58,121 nucleotides of DNA from an uncultured Oscillospiraceae bacterium (lineage in GTDB: Bacteria; Bacillota; Clostridia; Oscillospirales; Ruminococcaceae), in the NCBI GenBank assembly GCA_949745795.1, contig CATKAZ010000074.1, positions 1 through 58,121 of the forward strand, read 5' to 3'. The position numbers and the translations under genes are program-made. Below are positions 27,735-35,831 of the stretch, piece after piece. The number at the start of each line of letters is the position of its first letter. The stretch's first letter is position 1. The notes below the pieces were generated by a model. That model did no database searches. It saw only the letters and a program-made list of their open reading frames with translations, and was not told where the DNA came from.

Positions 27735-29363
27735 ATGTCGATTGCTTTGCTGGCCGCAGCGGCTGTTATAATAATCTGTGTACTGGTAAACAGGGTTTCA
27801 AATAAAATAGGCGTACCTGTACTTATCGCCTTTATCGGACTGGGAATGCTGTTTGGGTCTGATGGTATTCTGAAAATTCCATTTGAAAATTATGACTTTT
27901 CGGAAAAAATCTGCACAGTTGCACTTATTTTCATTATGTTTTACGGCGGTTTCGGTACGAGATGGAGTGAAGCTAAGCCTGTAGCGGCAAAGTCAATAGT
28001 CATGTCAACTGTCGGAGTTGCCGCAACTGCCGGATTGACTGGTGCATTCTGTTATTTTATTCTGAAATTTCCGCTGTGGGAAAGTATGCTGACAGGTTCG
28101 GTAATAAGCTCTACAGATGCGGCGTCGGTATTTTCTATACTGCGTTCAAAAAAGCTTGGTCTTAAAGAAAATACGGCTTCCTTGCTTGAAATGGAAAGCG
28201 GAAGCAACGATCCGTGTTCATATATGCTGACTGCGATTATACTTTCGATTATGGGTGGCAAAATCAGCGGCGGAGCTATTTTATATCTGATATTTGCCCA
28301 ATTTGCGTATGGTTTGATTTTCGGTTTTGTTATTGCGGTCGGAGCAAAATTAGTGCTGCAGCATTTTAAATTTTCTACTGAGGGATTTGATGCCGCTTTT
28401 GTTCTTGCTGTTGCCGTTCTTGCCTATGCACTACCATCGGCAGTGGGAGGCAACGGTTACCTTAGTACATATATAGTCGGGATTATTTTGGGTAATTCCG
28501 ATATAAAAAATAAAAAGTCCATGGTTCATTTCTTTGACGGTTTGACAGGACTTATGCAGATGCTTATTTTCTTCCTTTTGGGACTGCTTTCTTTTCCTTC
28601 GGCGCTTCCGAAGGTATTTCCGTCGGCACTGGCTATTTCTCTTTTCCTTATGCTGATAGCAAGACCGGTTGTTACTTTTGCAATATTGACTCCTATGAGG
28701 TGCAGTATAAAACAGTCATTGCTTGTATCATGGTCAGGATTAAGAGGAGCGGCTTCAATTGTTTTTGCCATTATGGCTGCGGTTACGGCAAAAAAATTAA
28801 ATAATGACATTTTTCATATTGTATTCTGTATTGTATTAATTTCCATATTGCTTCAGGGTACGCTTATACCGTTTATGGCAAGAATATTCGGCATGGTAGA
28901 CAATAATTCCAACGTTTTGAAAACGTTTAATGACTATGTTGAAGAGCTTGATATTCAGTTTATTAAGCTTACAGTTCAGGGTGAACATCCGTGGAAGGAC
29001 AAACGAATCAGAGAGCTTTCAATTCCCTGGGATTTGCTTTTTGTACTTATCATTCGGGGAGATAAAAGTATTATTCCAAATGGAAAAACCAAGATCAAAG
29101 AGGGGGATATTGTAGTAGTTAGCGCACCGGAATATCATGGTAACGGAGAAATACAGTTTACAGAATATAAGATAACTTCCGGAAATAAGTGGATAGGTCA
29201 AAAAATTTCAGACTTTGCAAAGGTTTCCAGTAATCTTGTTATTCTTATTAAAAGAGGACAGGAGGTTGTTATTCCCCGCGGTCCTACTGATATTGAGGAG
29301 AATGATGTTCTTGTTCTTCATGTTCCGGAAAAAATTGACATTACAAAAACAAAAAAGAACTGA
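27735..29363 (+). CDS. CPA1-type potassium/proton antiporter with two RCK_C domains (CvrA/NhaP2-like)
   Basis: 542 residues. About twelve membrane helices to residue ~390, with the conserved GSVISSTDAASVFSILRS and LEMESGSNDPCSYML of NhaP-type exchangers (Asp pair in the ion site). Then two TrkA-C/RCK_C domains (~400-470 and ~475-535), each with the pattern PxGxTxIxxGDxVxV, here IPNGKTKIKEGDIVVV and IPRGPTDIEENDVLVL. RCK_C domains bind nucleotides or ions to gate transport. Expels K+ (or Na+) in exchange for protons. AGGAGGT 5 bases before the ATG. Confidence 0.92.
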   Translation: MSIALLAAAAVIIICVLVNRVSNKIGVPVLIAFIGLGMLFGSDGILKIPFENYDFSEKICTVALIFIMFYGGFGTRWSEAKPVAAKSIVMSTVGVAATAGLTGAFCYFILKFPLWESMLTGSVISSTDAASVFSILRSKKLGLKENTASLLEMESGSNDPCSYMLTAIILSIMGGKISGGAILYLIFAQFAYGLIFGFVIAVGAKLVLQHFKFSTEGFDAAFVLAVAVLAYALPSAVGGNGYLSTYIVGIILGNSDIKNKKSMVHFFDGLTGLMQMLIFFLLGLLSFPSALPKVFPSALAISLFLMLIARPVVTFAILTPMRCSIKQSLLVSWSGLRGAASIVFAIMAAVTAKKLNNDIFHIVFCIVLISILLQGTLIPFMARIFGMVDNNSNVLKTFNDYVEELDIQFIKLTVQGEHPWKDKRIRELSIPWDLLFVLIIRGDKSIIPNGKTKIKEGDIVVVSAPEYHGNGEIQFTEYKITSGNKWIGQKISDFAKVSSNLVILIKRGQEVVIPRGPTDIEENDVLVLHVPEKIDITKTKKN

Positions 29364-29378
29364 ATTTTCAGTTCTTTT
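29353..29378 (+). terminator. Intrinsic terminator overlapping the antiporter stop codon
   Basis: 11-bp stem AAAAGAACTGA/TCAGTTCTTTT with 4-base loop; the left arm includes the TGA stop (29361-29363). Confidence 0.75.
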
Positions 29379-29430
29379 AGGCTGAGGAAATAGTCTTTTT
29401 AGTGAGAAAAAAATAATTTAAAAGTTTAGG

Positions 29431-29597
29431 TCAAGCCTTTTCAAAGGCTTGCGGATTCCAAAGGCAGAGCCTTTGGTCACTCTCCGCAGAGAGTGAAATT
29501 CCCAAAACGAGGCGCTCCGCAAGGGGTGAGCCGTAAAGAAAACAGTCCTGTGGACTGTTTTTAGGCGAGGGGACGCCCTGCAAGAGAGGGCGTCCCC
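29431..29597. repeat. Multi-hairpin intergenic element
   Basis: Five consecutive perfect inverted repeats: AAGCCTTT (29433-29450), CCAAAGGC/GCCTTTGG (29458-29476), CACTCTC/GAGAGTG (29478-29495), AAACAGTCC/GGACTGTTT (29540-29560, then TTTA) and GGGGACGCCCT/AGGGCGTCCCC (29569-29597). GC content is clearly above the surroundings. The style matches the high-copy hairpin repeats between genes in Ruminococcus and Faecalibacterium (from memory). The open frame inside it lacks a ribosome binding site. Confidence 0.65.
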
Positions 29598-29620
29598 TAT
29601 TATAATTAATTGATTTTTTC

Positions 29621-29653
29621 AACAGACTGAAAGTCCAATACTTTCAGTCTGTT
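29621..29653. terminator. Hairpin downstream of coaX
   Basis: 14-bp perfect stem AACAGACTGAAAGT/ACTTTCAGTCTGTT with 5-base loop just past the coaX stop. No clean T-run, so efficiency is uncertain. Confidence 0.55.
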
Positions 29654-29658
29654 TCTGT

Positions 29659-30423
29659 TTAAATATTTTTCTGATAAATAAGCATTAATCCGTTTAAAAG
29701 CAGTTCATCATCGGTAATAATATTATTTGTACAGTGGGGAACAATGCTTTCGGCTAAACCGCCTGTTGCTATTACTGTCGGTTTATATCCCAATTCTTTT
29801 TCGATACGGCAGATCATCCCGTCAATGCATGCGGCAGTACCGTAAACAGCGCCGCTTTTCATACAGTCGGCAGTATTTTTTCCGATGATTTTTTTCGGAG
29901 CTTCTATTGCTACATTCTGAAGAAGTGAGGTATTTTTAGTTAATGCTTCATGAGCAGTGTTAACACCTGGCATTATTATACCGCCTATATAATTGCTGTT
30001 TTTATCAATAACCGATACGGTTGTTGCTGTACCCAAATCAAATATTAGCAGCGGCGCACCGTAATAGTGTATGCCGGCAACTGCACCTACAACAAGATCT
30101 GCGCCAAGCTGAGCAGGATTATCAATTACAATACTCAGTCCGGTTTTTATTCCCGGACCTACAACCATAACCCTTTTGCCTATAATTTTTTCAGCGGCAG
30201 ATTTTACATTACCCGTAACGGAAGGTACAACTGACGCTATTATTGCACCTTCAATATCATTTTCATTAATATTGTATATTTCAAGAATGTTTTTAAACAA
30301 AATAGCAAATTCAAGTGCTGTTCGGTTGTTGAATGTAGATAATCTTTCAACAAAATTGATTTTTCCGTTTTTACCGCAGCCTATAACAATATTTGTATTT
30401 CCGATATCTATTGAAAGAATCAT
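29659..30423 (-). CDS. coaX: Type III pantothenate kinase
   Basis: First step of coenzyme A synthesis, phosphorylating pantothenate. 254 residues. ILSIDIGNTNIVIGC (phosphate-binding DxGNT), GADLVVGAVAG, IFDLGTATTVSVID and GGIIMPGV are all present as in CoaX. GGAG precedes the ATG. A perfect consensus promoter lies 100 bases upstream, giving a leader of roughly 95 bases. No BirA or other usual neighbour is adjacent. Confidence 0.95.
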   Translation of the reverse strand: MILSIDIGNTNIVIGCGKNGKINFVERLSTFNNRTALEFAILFKNILEIYNINENDIEGAIIASVVPSVTGNVKSAAEKIIGKRVMVVGPGIKTGLSIVIDNPAQLGADLVVGAVAGIHYYGAPLLIFDLGTATTVSVIDKNSNYIGGIIMPGVNTAHEALTKNTSLLQNVAIEAPKKIIGKNTADCMKSGAVYGTAACIDGMICRIEKELGYKPTVIATGGLAESIVPHCTNNIITDDELLLNGLMLIYQKNI

Positions 30424-30525
30424 TTTAATCTCCGTTTCGTAATTTAATTATTTTTAGAATGAATTGCTGCATTCATGTCATATTTATATATTTCCTCACA
30501 AAATCGGAAACATTCAATAGTCTCA

Positions 30526-30554
30526 ATTATACAAGTAATATGATTATTTGTCAA
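30526..30554 (-). promoter_or_regulatory. Consensus sigma-A promoter of coaX
   Basis: On the minus strand TTGACA (30554-30549), 17 bases, TATAAT (30531-30526): a perfect match. Confidence 0.85.
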
Positions 30555-30627
30555 GTAAAAAAATATAATGTTTTATTGTTAAAATTATAAGTTTACATTA
30601 TTTTCTTGTAATTTTTTTCAAAAAGTC

Positions 30628-30656
30628 TTGACAATTTATCTTTTTTTTGTTATAAT
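30628..30656 (+). promoter_or_regulatory. Consensus sigma-A promoter of the Fur-family gene
   Basis: TTGACA (30628-30633), 17 bases, TATAAT (30651-30656): a perfect match, expected to be very strong unless repressed. Confidence 0.85.
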
Positions 30657-30712
30657 ATTCACAGTAGTTGGTTTGTACTGGAGATATTGAAAGCTATTCG
30701 GGAGAAATTAAC

Positions 30713-31090
30713 ATGCGTTATTCAAAACAACGAGAGCTTATTCTGAATACCGTTTTGAACAATAGAGTTCATCCTACTGCTGATTTCGTTTATAATTTTC
30801 TCAGGGAAGATAATCCGGGGTTGAGTTTGGGGACAGTTTACCGTAATCTTAATTTTCTTGCCGAAAATAATATGCTAAAAAAAATCAGCGTTCCTAACGG
30901 TTCGGATTGTTTTGACGGCACTCTTACTGATCATCAGCATTTGGTTTGTGTGAAATGCGGAGAAGTAAGTGATATATGTATACCTGAGTTAATCAATATC
31001 GAAAAAAGTATTTTTGATAAAACAGGATTCAGTATAAATACTTCTTCTCTTGCATTTGAAGGTATTTGCGGAAAATGCAAGAAAAAATAA
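30713..31090 (+). CDS. Fur-family metal/peroxide regulator (PerR-like)
   Basis: 125 residues from the ATG at 30713 (GGGAGA upstream). N-terminal winged helix: RYSKQRELILNTVLNNRVHPTADFVYNFLRE and SLGTVYRNLNFLAENNML (recognition helix). Metal sites: DCFDGTLTDHQHLVCVKCG and C-terminal GICGKC, i.e. two CxxC zinc pairs plus the His/Asp ligands. PerR is favoured over Fur because of the short length and the FDGxxxDHxH layout; specificity cannot be set by eye. Its strong promoter may be autorepressed. Confidence 0.88.
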   Translation: MRYSKQRELILNTVLNNRVHPTADFVYNFLREDNPGLSLGTVYRNLNFLAENNMLKKISVPNGSDCFDGTLTDHQHLVCVKCGEVSDICIPELINIEKSIFDKTGFSINTSSLAFEGICGKCKKK

Positions 31091-31164
31091 TGATTTTTAC
31101 GTTTTCACATATAGATACTTGTTTAAATACGGTATCTTCATTGTTTTTTTCTTTCTCTATACCA

Positions 31165-31210
31165 CACAAACAAAAAAGCGTCTTTATAGGCGCTTTTTTG
31201 TTTGTGTAAA
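31165..31210 (+). terminator. Intrinsic terminator of the Fur-family gene
   Basis: 16-bp perfect stem CACAAACAAAAAAGCG/CGCTTTTTTGTTTGTG with 10-base loop. Confidence 0.85.
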
Positions 31211-31211
31211 T

Positions 31212-31240
31212 AAAAGGTATGAATTAAATTCATACCTTTT
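31212..31240 (-). terminator. Intrinsic terminator of the malQ-glgP operon
   Basis: 14-bp stem AAAAGGTATGAATT/AATTCATACCTTTT, tiny loop, followed on the minus strand by TTTTATTTA. Confidence 0.75.
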
Positions 31241-31248
31241 AATAAGTT

Positions 31249-33585
31249 TTAGATTTCTACCTTACCAATATGCCAAATATTTTCAGCATAATCATTAATA
31301 GTTCTGTCAGAACTAAATTTGCCGGCATTACACATATTGAGCCACATTTTTTTACCGATAAGCTTCTTATTTCCGAAATCGCCTATACATTTCAGCTTGA
31401 CGTCAATATAATTTTCTAAGTCGCCCAGCAGATAATAATTATCCGGAGAATGCCATGACGCTCCGTCTGTTAGGGAGAAGTAAAGCTCTCTGAAATAACC
31501 GGTACCATCGTCAGAAACAGTACCGTCAATAAGGGTCTGTACAACCTGTCTGATTCTAGGGTTTTCAGAAAGAATTTTACGGCTGTTATATTCTGGCATA
31601 ATTTCTTTAAGTTCTTCAACTCTTGCACCGAAAATGTAATTATTTTCTTCTCCGGCTTCCTGAACAATTTCAATATTAGCTCCGTCATATGTTCCGAGAG
31701 TAACCGCACCGTTGAGCATAAGCTTCATATTTCCCGTACCGGAAGCTTCTGTACCGGCTGTGGAGATCTGTTCGGAAACGTCTGCTGCCGGGATAAGCTT
31801 TTCAGCGTACGATACATTATAGTTTGAAACAAAAACAACCTTGACATATCTGCTGACTTCTTCATCGTTATCCACAAGCTTGGCAATTTCGTTGATAAAT
31901 TTAATGATTCCTTTGGCTCTGCGATAACCAGGAGCGGACTTTGCGCCGAAAATAAATGTAACGGGATTCATATTTATAATTTCTCCGGATTTAATACCAA
32001 AGTAAATATAAAGAATTGAAAAAGCGTTCAGCAGCTGACGTTTATATTCGTGAAGTCTTTTAATCTGAATGTCAAATATCGAATGCGGGTCTATTGTAAT
32101 TCCTTCGGTTTTTTGAATATAGTCTGCAAGAGCTTTTTTATTATTCCTTTTGATATTCATAAAGCGGTTTATTACTTCCTCGTCCTCGGCATATCCGGAG
32201 AGCTTTTTAAGTTCGTCAAGATTTGTAATCCATTTGTCCGATCCCAAAAGCTCTGTTATAAGTTTTGAAAGCTCTCTGTTGCATAAAGCCAGCCAGCGTC
32301 GCTGGGTAATTCCGTTCGTTTTGTTTTGGAATCGTTCCGGATAAAGCTTATACCAATCTGCGAGAACGGTATCCTTTAGGATTTCAGTATGTATTTCTGC
32401 AACACCGTTAACATAAGAAGAACAATAAACTGCCATATCAGCCATATTTACAAGACCGTTTCTTACGATTTTGATTTTTTCAATTTCTTCGGAAGTTTTT
32501 TTCTTTGCGAACATTTCTGAAATAAGCTTTTCGTTTATTTGAAGAATTATTGAGTAAACTTCCGGTAAAAGTTCTTCAACCAGTCCGCATTCCCATTTTT
32601 CAAGGGCTTCAGGCATTACAGTATGATTAGTATAGTTAAAGACTTTTTTGGCAATAGCAAATGCTTTTTCAAAATCAATACCGCTGTTTACAAGGATTCT
32701 GATAAATTCCGGTATTGAAATAACCGGATGGGTATCGTTTAACTGAATTGTGATGCTGTCTGAAATATTATCAAGACTTCCGAAACGGTCGAAATGCTTT
32801 TTAGTAATGTCCTGCAAAGAAGCGCTGCAAAAGAAATACTGTTGTTTCAGTCGGAGCTTTTTGCCTTCTCTGGTATCGTCGTTTGGATAAAGTACTCTTG
32901 AAATATCCTCTGCGGAGTTCTTTTCAAGACTTGCCTCTGTATATTTCTGCTGATTAAACAGATTAAAATCAAATTCGTTTACAGCCTCCGACTGCCAAAG
33001 TCTTAGTGTACTTACATGATTTGTTTTGCAGCCGAAAATCGGCATATCATAAGGGACTGCTTTGACGGTCTGACCGTTGAATTTTACTTCAACAGTTTCT
33101 TCGTCGTGCCTTACAGACCACGGATCACCGTACTTAATCCAATTATCGGCAGTTTCGGTTTGAAAACCGTTTTCGATTCCCTGCTTGAACAGACCGTATT
33201 TATATCTGATTCCGTAGCCGTCCAGAGGAAGGTCAAGTGACGCTGCACTGTCAAGAAAACATGCAGCAAGACGTCCTAAGCCGCCGTTACCGAGAGCAGC
33301 GTCCTCGATTTCTTCAAGTTCAGAAAGACTTTTTCCCATTTCATTGAGAATCGATTCGGTTTCATCATAAATTCCAAGGCAAAGAAGATTATTAAAAACA
33401 GCTCTGCCGACTAAAAATTCCATTGAAAAATAACATGCTCTTCTGCTGTTATGATGTGCGGTTTTGGATTTATTCCAATTTTCCGCCGCATACTTCATTA
33501 CCGTGCTTCCAAGGGCGTTGTGTATTTCCTGAGGGGTAGTACAGCCTTGAAGAGCAGCTTTCAGTTTTTCTTTATATTGTTCCAT
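31249..33585 (-). CDS. glgP: Glycogen/maltodextrin (alpha-glucan) phosphorylase
   Basis: Phosphorolyses alpha-1,4-glucans to glucose-1-phosphate. 778 residues, GT35. Visible: RRACYFSMEFLVGRA, EDAALGNGGLGRLAACFLDS, IDPHSIFDIQIKRLHEYKRQLLN, and the PLP-lysine motif EASGTGNMKLMLNGA. Cytoplasmic. It follows malQ by 22 bases in one operon; AAGGAGA upstream. With MalQ and the GH13 enzyme it forms a complete maltodextrin use pathway. Confidence 0.96.
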   Translation of the reverse strand: MEQYKEKLKAALQGCTTPQEIHNALGSTVMKYAAENWNKSKTAHHNSRRACYFSMEFLVGRAVFNNLLCLGIYDETESILNEMGKSLSELEEIEDAALGNGGLGRLAACFLDSAASLDLPLDGYGIRYKYGLFKQGIENGFQTETADNWIKYGDPWSVRHDEETVEVKFNGQTVKAVPYDMPIFGCKTNHVSTLRLWQSEAVNEFDFNLFNQQKYTEASLEKNSAEDISRVLYPNDDTREGKKLRLKQQYFFCSASLQDITKKHFDRFGSLDNISDSITIQLNDTHPVISIPEFIRILVNSGIDFEKAFAIAKKVFNYTNHTVMPEALEKWECGLVEELLPEVYSIILQINEKLISEMFAKKKTSEEIEKIKIVRNGLVNMADMAVYCSSYVNGVAEIHTEILKDTVLADWYKLYPERFQNKTNGITQRRWLALCNRELSKLITELLGSDKWITNLDELKKLSGYAEDEEVINRFMNIKRNNKKALADYIQKTEGITIDPHSIFDIQIKRLHEYKRQLLNAFSILYIYFGIKSGEIINMNPVTFIFGAKSAPGYRRAKGIIKFINEIAKLVDNDEEVSRYVKVVFVSNYNVSYAEKLIPAADVSEQISTAGTEASGTGNMKLMLNGAVTLGTYDGANIEIVQEAGEENNYIFGARVEELKEIMPEYNSRKILSENPRIRQVVQTLIDGTVSDDGTGYFRELYFSLTDGASWHSPDNYYLLGDLENYIDVKLKCIGDFGNKKLIGKKMWLNMCNAGKFSSDRTINDYAENIWHIGKVEI

Positions 33586-33607
33586 TTAAAGTTCTCCTTT
33601 AAAACTA

Positions 33608-35083
33608 TTATCTGTTATACATTTTATTCAGTTTCAATATACGTTTTGCCAGTTTGTCGGTGAAATCATCCTCCGAGGTTCTAAACTGCCAGTTATTTCC
33701 CAAAGTTGACGGAGTATTCATGCGGGCAGAAGAGTCGGAATTAAGAAAATCCTGCATTTGTGCAATAGCTGTTTGTGCAACGCTTGCCCATGTCTGTTTT
33801 ATTATACTTTTGGGAATATCTTTTTTCTTTTTTACACCAAGATATGCCATACAGTATTTAAGCGTATCCGATGACTGTGAATTTACCCATCCTTTAAGGG
33901 TTTCATTGTCATGAGTTCCCGTATAGGCTACGCAGTTGGAAGATGTGAAATTGTGGGGCAAATGTTCGTTAGTACTGTCCTCACCGAAAGCAAACTGTAA
34001 AATCTTCATTCCGGGGTATCCTACATCGGCAAGCATTTTGTAAACGTCCTCGGTGATAAAGCCCAAATCCTCGGCAATGATGTTAAGTTTTCCCAATGCC
34101 TTTTCGGCAGCCTTGAAAAGCTCTGCCCCCGGGCCTTTCCTCCATTCTCCGTTTTCTGCGGTTTCATCGCCGTAAGGAACAGCATAGTAGCTTTCAAATC
34201 CTCTGAAATGGTCTATTCTTACTGTATCGTAAATAGACGCTGAAAATTTGAGTCTGTCTACCCACCATTTATAACCGGTTTTTTTATGATATTCCCAGTC
34301 ATACAAAGGATTTCCCCAAAGCTGGCCGGTTACGGCAAAATCGTCTGGAGGGCATCCGGCAACGTCTTTAGGTTTTTTATGCTTGTCAAATTGGAAAAGC
34401 TCCGGAGATACCCATGCTTCAACGCTGTCATAAGAAACATATATAGGCATGTCCCCGATAATTTCCACACCTTTGTCATTAGCATATTTTTTTAGATTAC
34501 TCCATTGTCTGAAAAATTTATATTGAATAAATTTAAAAAATTCTGTTTCCTTTTCAAGATCTTCGGAAACCTTTTTCAGCGCGTTACTGTCTCTCATTGC
34601 CAGTTTCTTATCCCATTCATACCAAGGCTTACCGTTATGTTTGAACTTAAGAGCCATAAACAATGCATAATCATCAAGCCAAGAGCTGTTTTTTTCAACA
34701 AAAGTCTTGTATCTTTTGGAGATGTCTCTTTTATAAGTTTTATAAGCTTGTCTTAAAACTTTAAAACAATTATTGTAGATTATACTGTAATTTACCTGAT
34801 GTTCATTATCCTGCCATTTTATATCCTCATAATCGGATTTTTTTATAAGTCCTTCACGTTTGAGTGTTTCAAAGTCAATAAAATACGGATTTCCGGCATA
34901 TACTGAAAATGATTGATACGGCGAATCACCGTAGCTTGTAGGAGATAGGGGAAGAATTTGCCAGCACTTTACTCCCGCACTGACAAGAAAATCCACAAAG
35001 TCGTAGGCGGATTTACCCATTTTTCCTATACCGTATTTTGAAGGAAGGCTGGATATATGCATTAAAATACCGCTTTTTCTCAT
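33608..35083 (-). CDS. malQ: 4-alpha-glucanotransferase (amylomaltase)
   Basis: GH77 enzyme that disproportionates maltodextrins, lengthening short chains for the phosphorylase. 491 residues. GILMHISSLPSKYGIGKMG start, WQILPLSPTSYGDSPYQSFS, catalytic Asp in DTVRIDHFRGFESYYAVP, Glu in IIAEDLGFIT, and AYTGTHDNETLKGW. GGAGAG precedes the ATG. First gene of malQ-glgP; divergent from the membrane protein gene at 35189. Confidence 0.96.
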   Translation of the reverse strand: MRKSGILMHISSLPSKYGIGKMGKSAYDFVDFLVSAGVKCWQILPLSPTSYGDSPYQSFSVYAGNPYFIDFETLKREGLIKKSDYEDIKWQDNEHQVNYSIIYNNCFKVLRQAYKTYKRDISKRYKTFVEKNSSWLDDYALFMALKFKHNGKPWYEWDKKLAMRDSNALKKVSEDLEKETEFFKFIQYKFFRQWSNLKKYANDKGVEIIGDMPIYVSYDSVEAWVSPELFQFDKHKKPKDVAGCPPDDFAVTGQLWGNPLYDWEYHKKTGYKWWVDRLKFSASIYDTVRIDHFRGFESYYAVPYGDETAENGEWRKGPGAELFKAAEKALGKLNIIAEDLGFITEDVYKMLADVGYPGMKILQFAFGEDSTNEHLPHNFTSSNCVAYTGTHDNETLKGWVNSQSSDTLKYCMAYLGVKKKKDIPKSIIKQTWASVAQTAIAQMQDFLNSDSSARMNTPSTLGNNWQFRTSEDDFTDKLAKRILKLNKMYNR

Positions 35084-35133
35084 AAATTTCTCTCCGTTCT
35101 GCCGTATTGTGTGTACGGCTTTTTTGATTTATA

Positions 35134-35162
35134 TTGCATAATTATGTTTTGTAAAATACATA
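35134..35162 (+). promoter_or_regulatory. Probable promoter of the membrane protein gene
   Basis: TTGCAT (35134-35139), 17 bases, TACATA (35157-35162). Confidence 0.4.
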
Positions 35163-35188
35163 ATAAAAACATAGAGGAGGTGACCCTT

Positions 35189-35581
35189 TTGAAAAATATC
35201 GGAGTCAGAATGCTGGTTTTTTTAACCGGATGTTTTGTATACAGTTTACTTGAAATATCCTCCAGAGGATTTACACACTGGACAATGACCCTTACAGGCG
35301 GGTTGATCCTAACCATACTATATGAGATGCATATTCAGCTTACAGATACGCCTTTGTGGCAAAAATGCCTGTTAGGTTCGGTTATTATAACCTCCGTAGA
35401 ATTTACGGTAGGAGTTGTTGTGAACATTATACTGCGCTGGAACGTATGGGATTATTCGGATATGCCTTTTAATGTGCTGGGTCAAATATGCCTGCCGTTT
35501 ACGGTTCTGTGGTTTTTTCTCTGTATACCTGCATATTATGTTTGCAAAACCATCAGCAAACGATTAGCAGTTGAAAATTAA
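35189..35581 (+). CDS. Four-helix membrane protein, CmpB-like putative ABC transporter permease family
   Basis: 130 residues starting at TTG 35189, chosen because a perfect AGGAGGTGA lies 7 bases before it; the longer upstream frame has no site. Four hydrophobic segments (VRMLVFLTGCFVYSLLEI; TGGLILTILYEM; LLGSVIITSVEFTVGVVVNIIL; LPFTVLWFFLCIPAYYVC). The stretch WNVWDYSDMPFNVLGQICLP resembles PF06541-type clostridial membrane proteins; the family name does not prove transport. No ATPase gene is nearby. Confidence 0.65.
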   Translation: MKNIGVRMLVFLTGCFVYSLLEISSRGFTHWTMTLTGGLILTILYEMHIQLTDTPLWQKCLLGSVIITSVEFTVGVVVNIILRWNVWDYSDMPFNVLGQICLPFTVLWFFLCIPAYYVCKTISKRLAVEN

Positions 35582-35720
35582 CAAAATGTTCATATACATT
35601 TTTATTATAGCACTAATCGGGCATATTTATCAAGTATCTTGAGGTAATTTTTATTTATTACAAATTACAGTAAATTTTTATTGTTTATTATGTATTTTTA
35701 CAATTTTACGGAATATTAGA

Positions 35721-35758
35721 AAAAAACGGCGATTTCTCTTGAAATGCCGTTTTTTTTC
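35721..35758 (+). terminator. Intrinsic terminator upstream of purA
   Basis: Stem AAAAAACGGC-ATTTC/GAAAT-GCCGTTTTTT with one bulged G and TCTT loop, ending in eight T. Its 3' arm overlaps the purA -35 box. Confidence 0.8.
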
Positions 35759-35767
35759 TGATATAAT
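35739..35767 (+). promoter_or_regulatory. Sigma-A promoter of purA
   Basis: TTGAAA (35739-35744), 17 bases that include the terminator T-run, TATAAT (35762-35767). Confidence 0.75.
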
Positions 35768-35831
35768 AATAAGTGTATGTATAAGAACCTGTTCTGAAGC
35801 GTACCTAAACTTATTGAAAAGAGGAAAAGAA

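Noticed and set aside
29431-29622. Open frame of 63 codons on the minus strand inside the hairpin element
   Set aside because: No ribosome binding site, and its sequence is made of the inverted repeats; a by-product of the repeat element.
35100-35125. GCCGTA/TACGGC hairpin with T-run on the plus strand as a terminator
   Set aside because: Only a 6-bp stem and no plus-strand gene ends before it; more likely part of the malQ leader.
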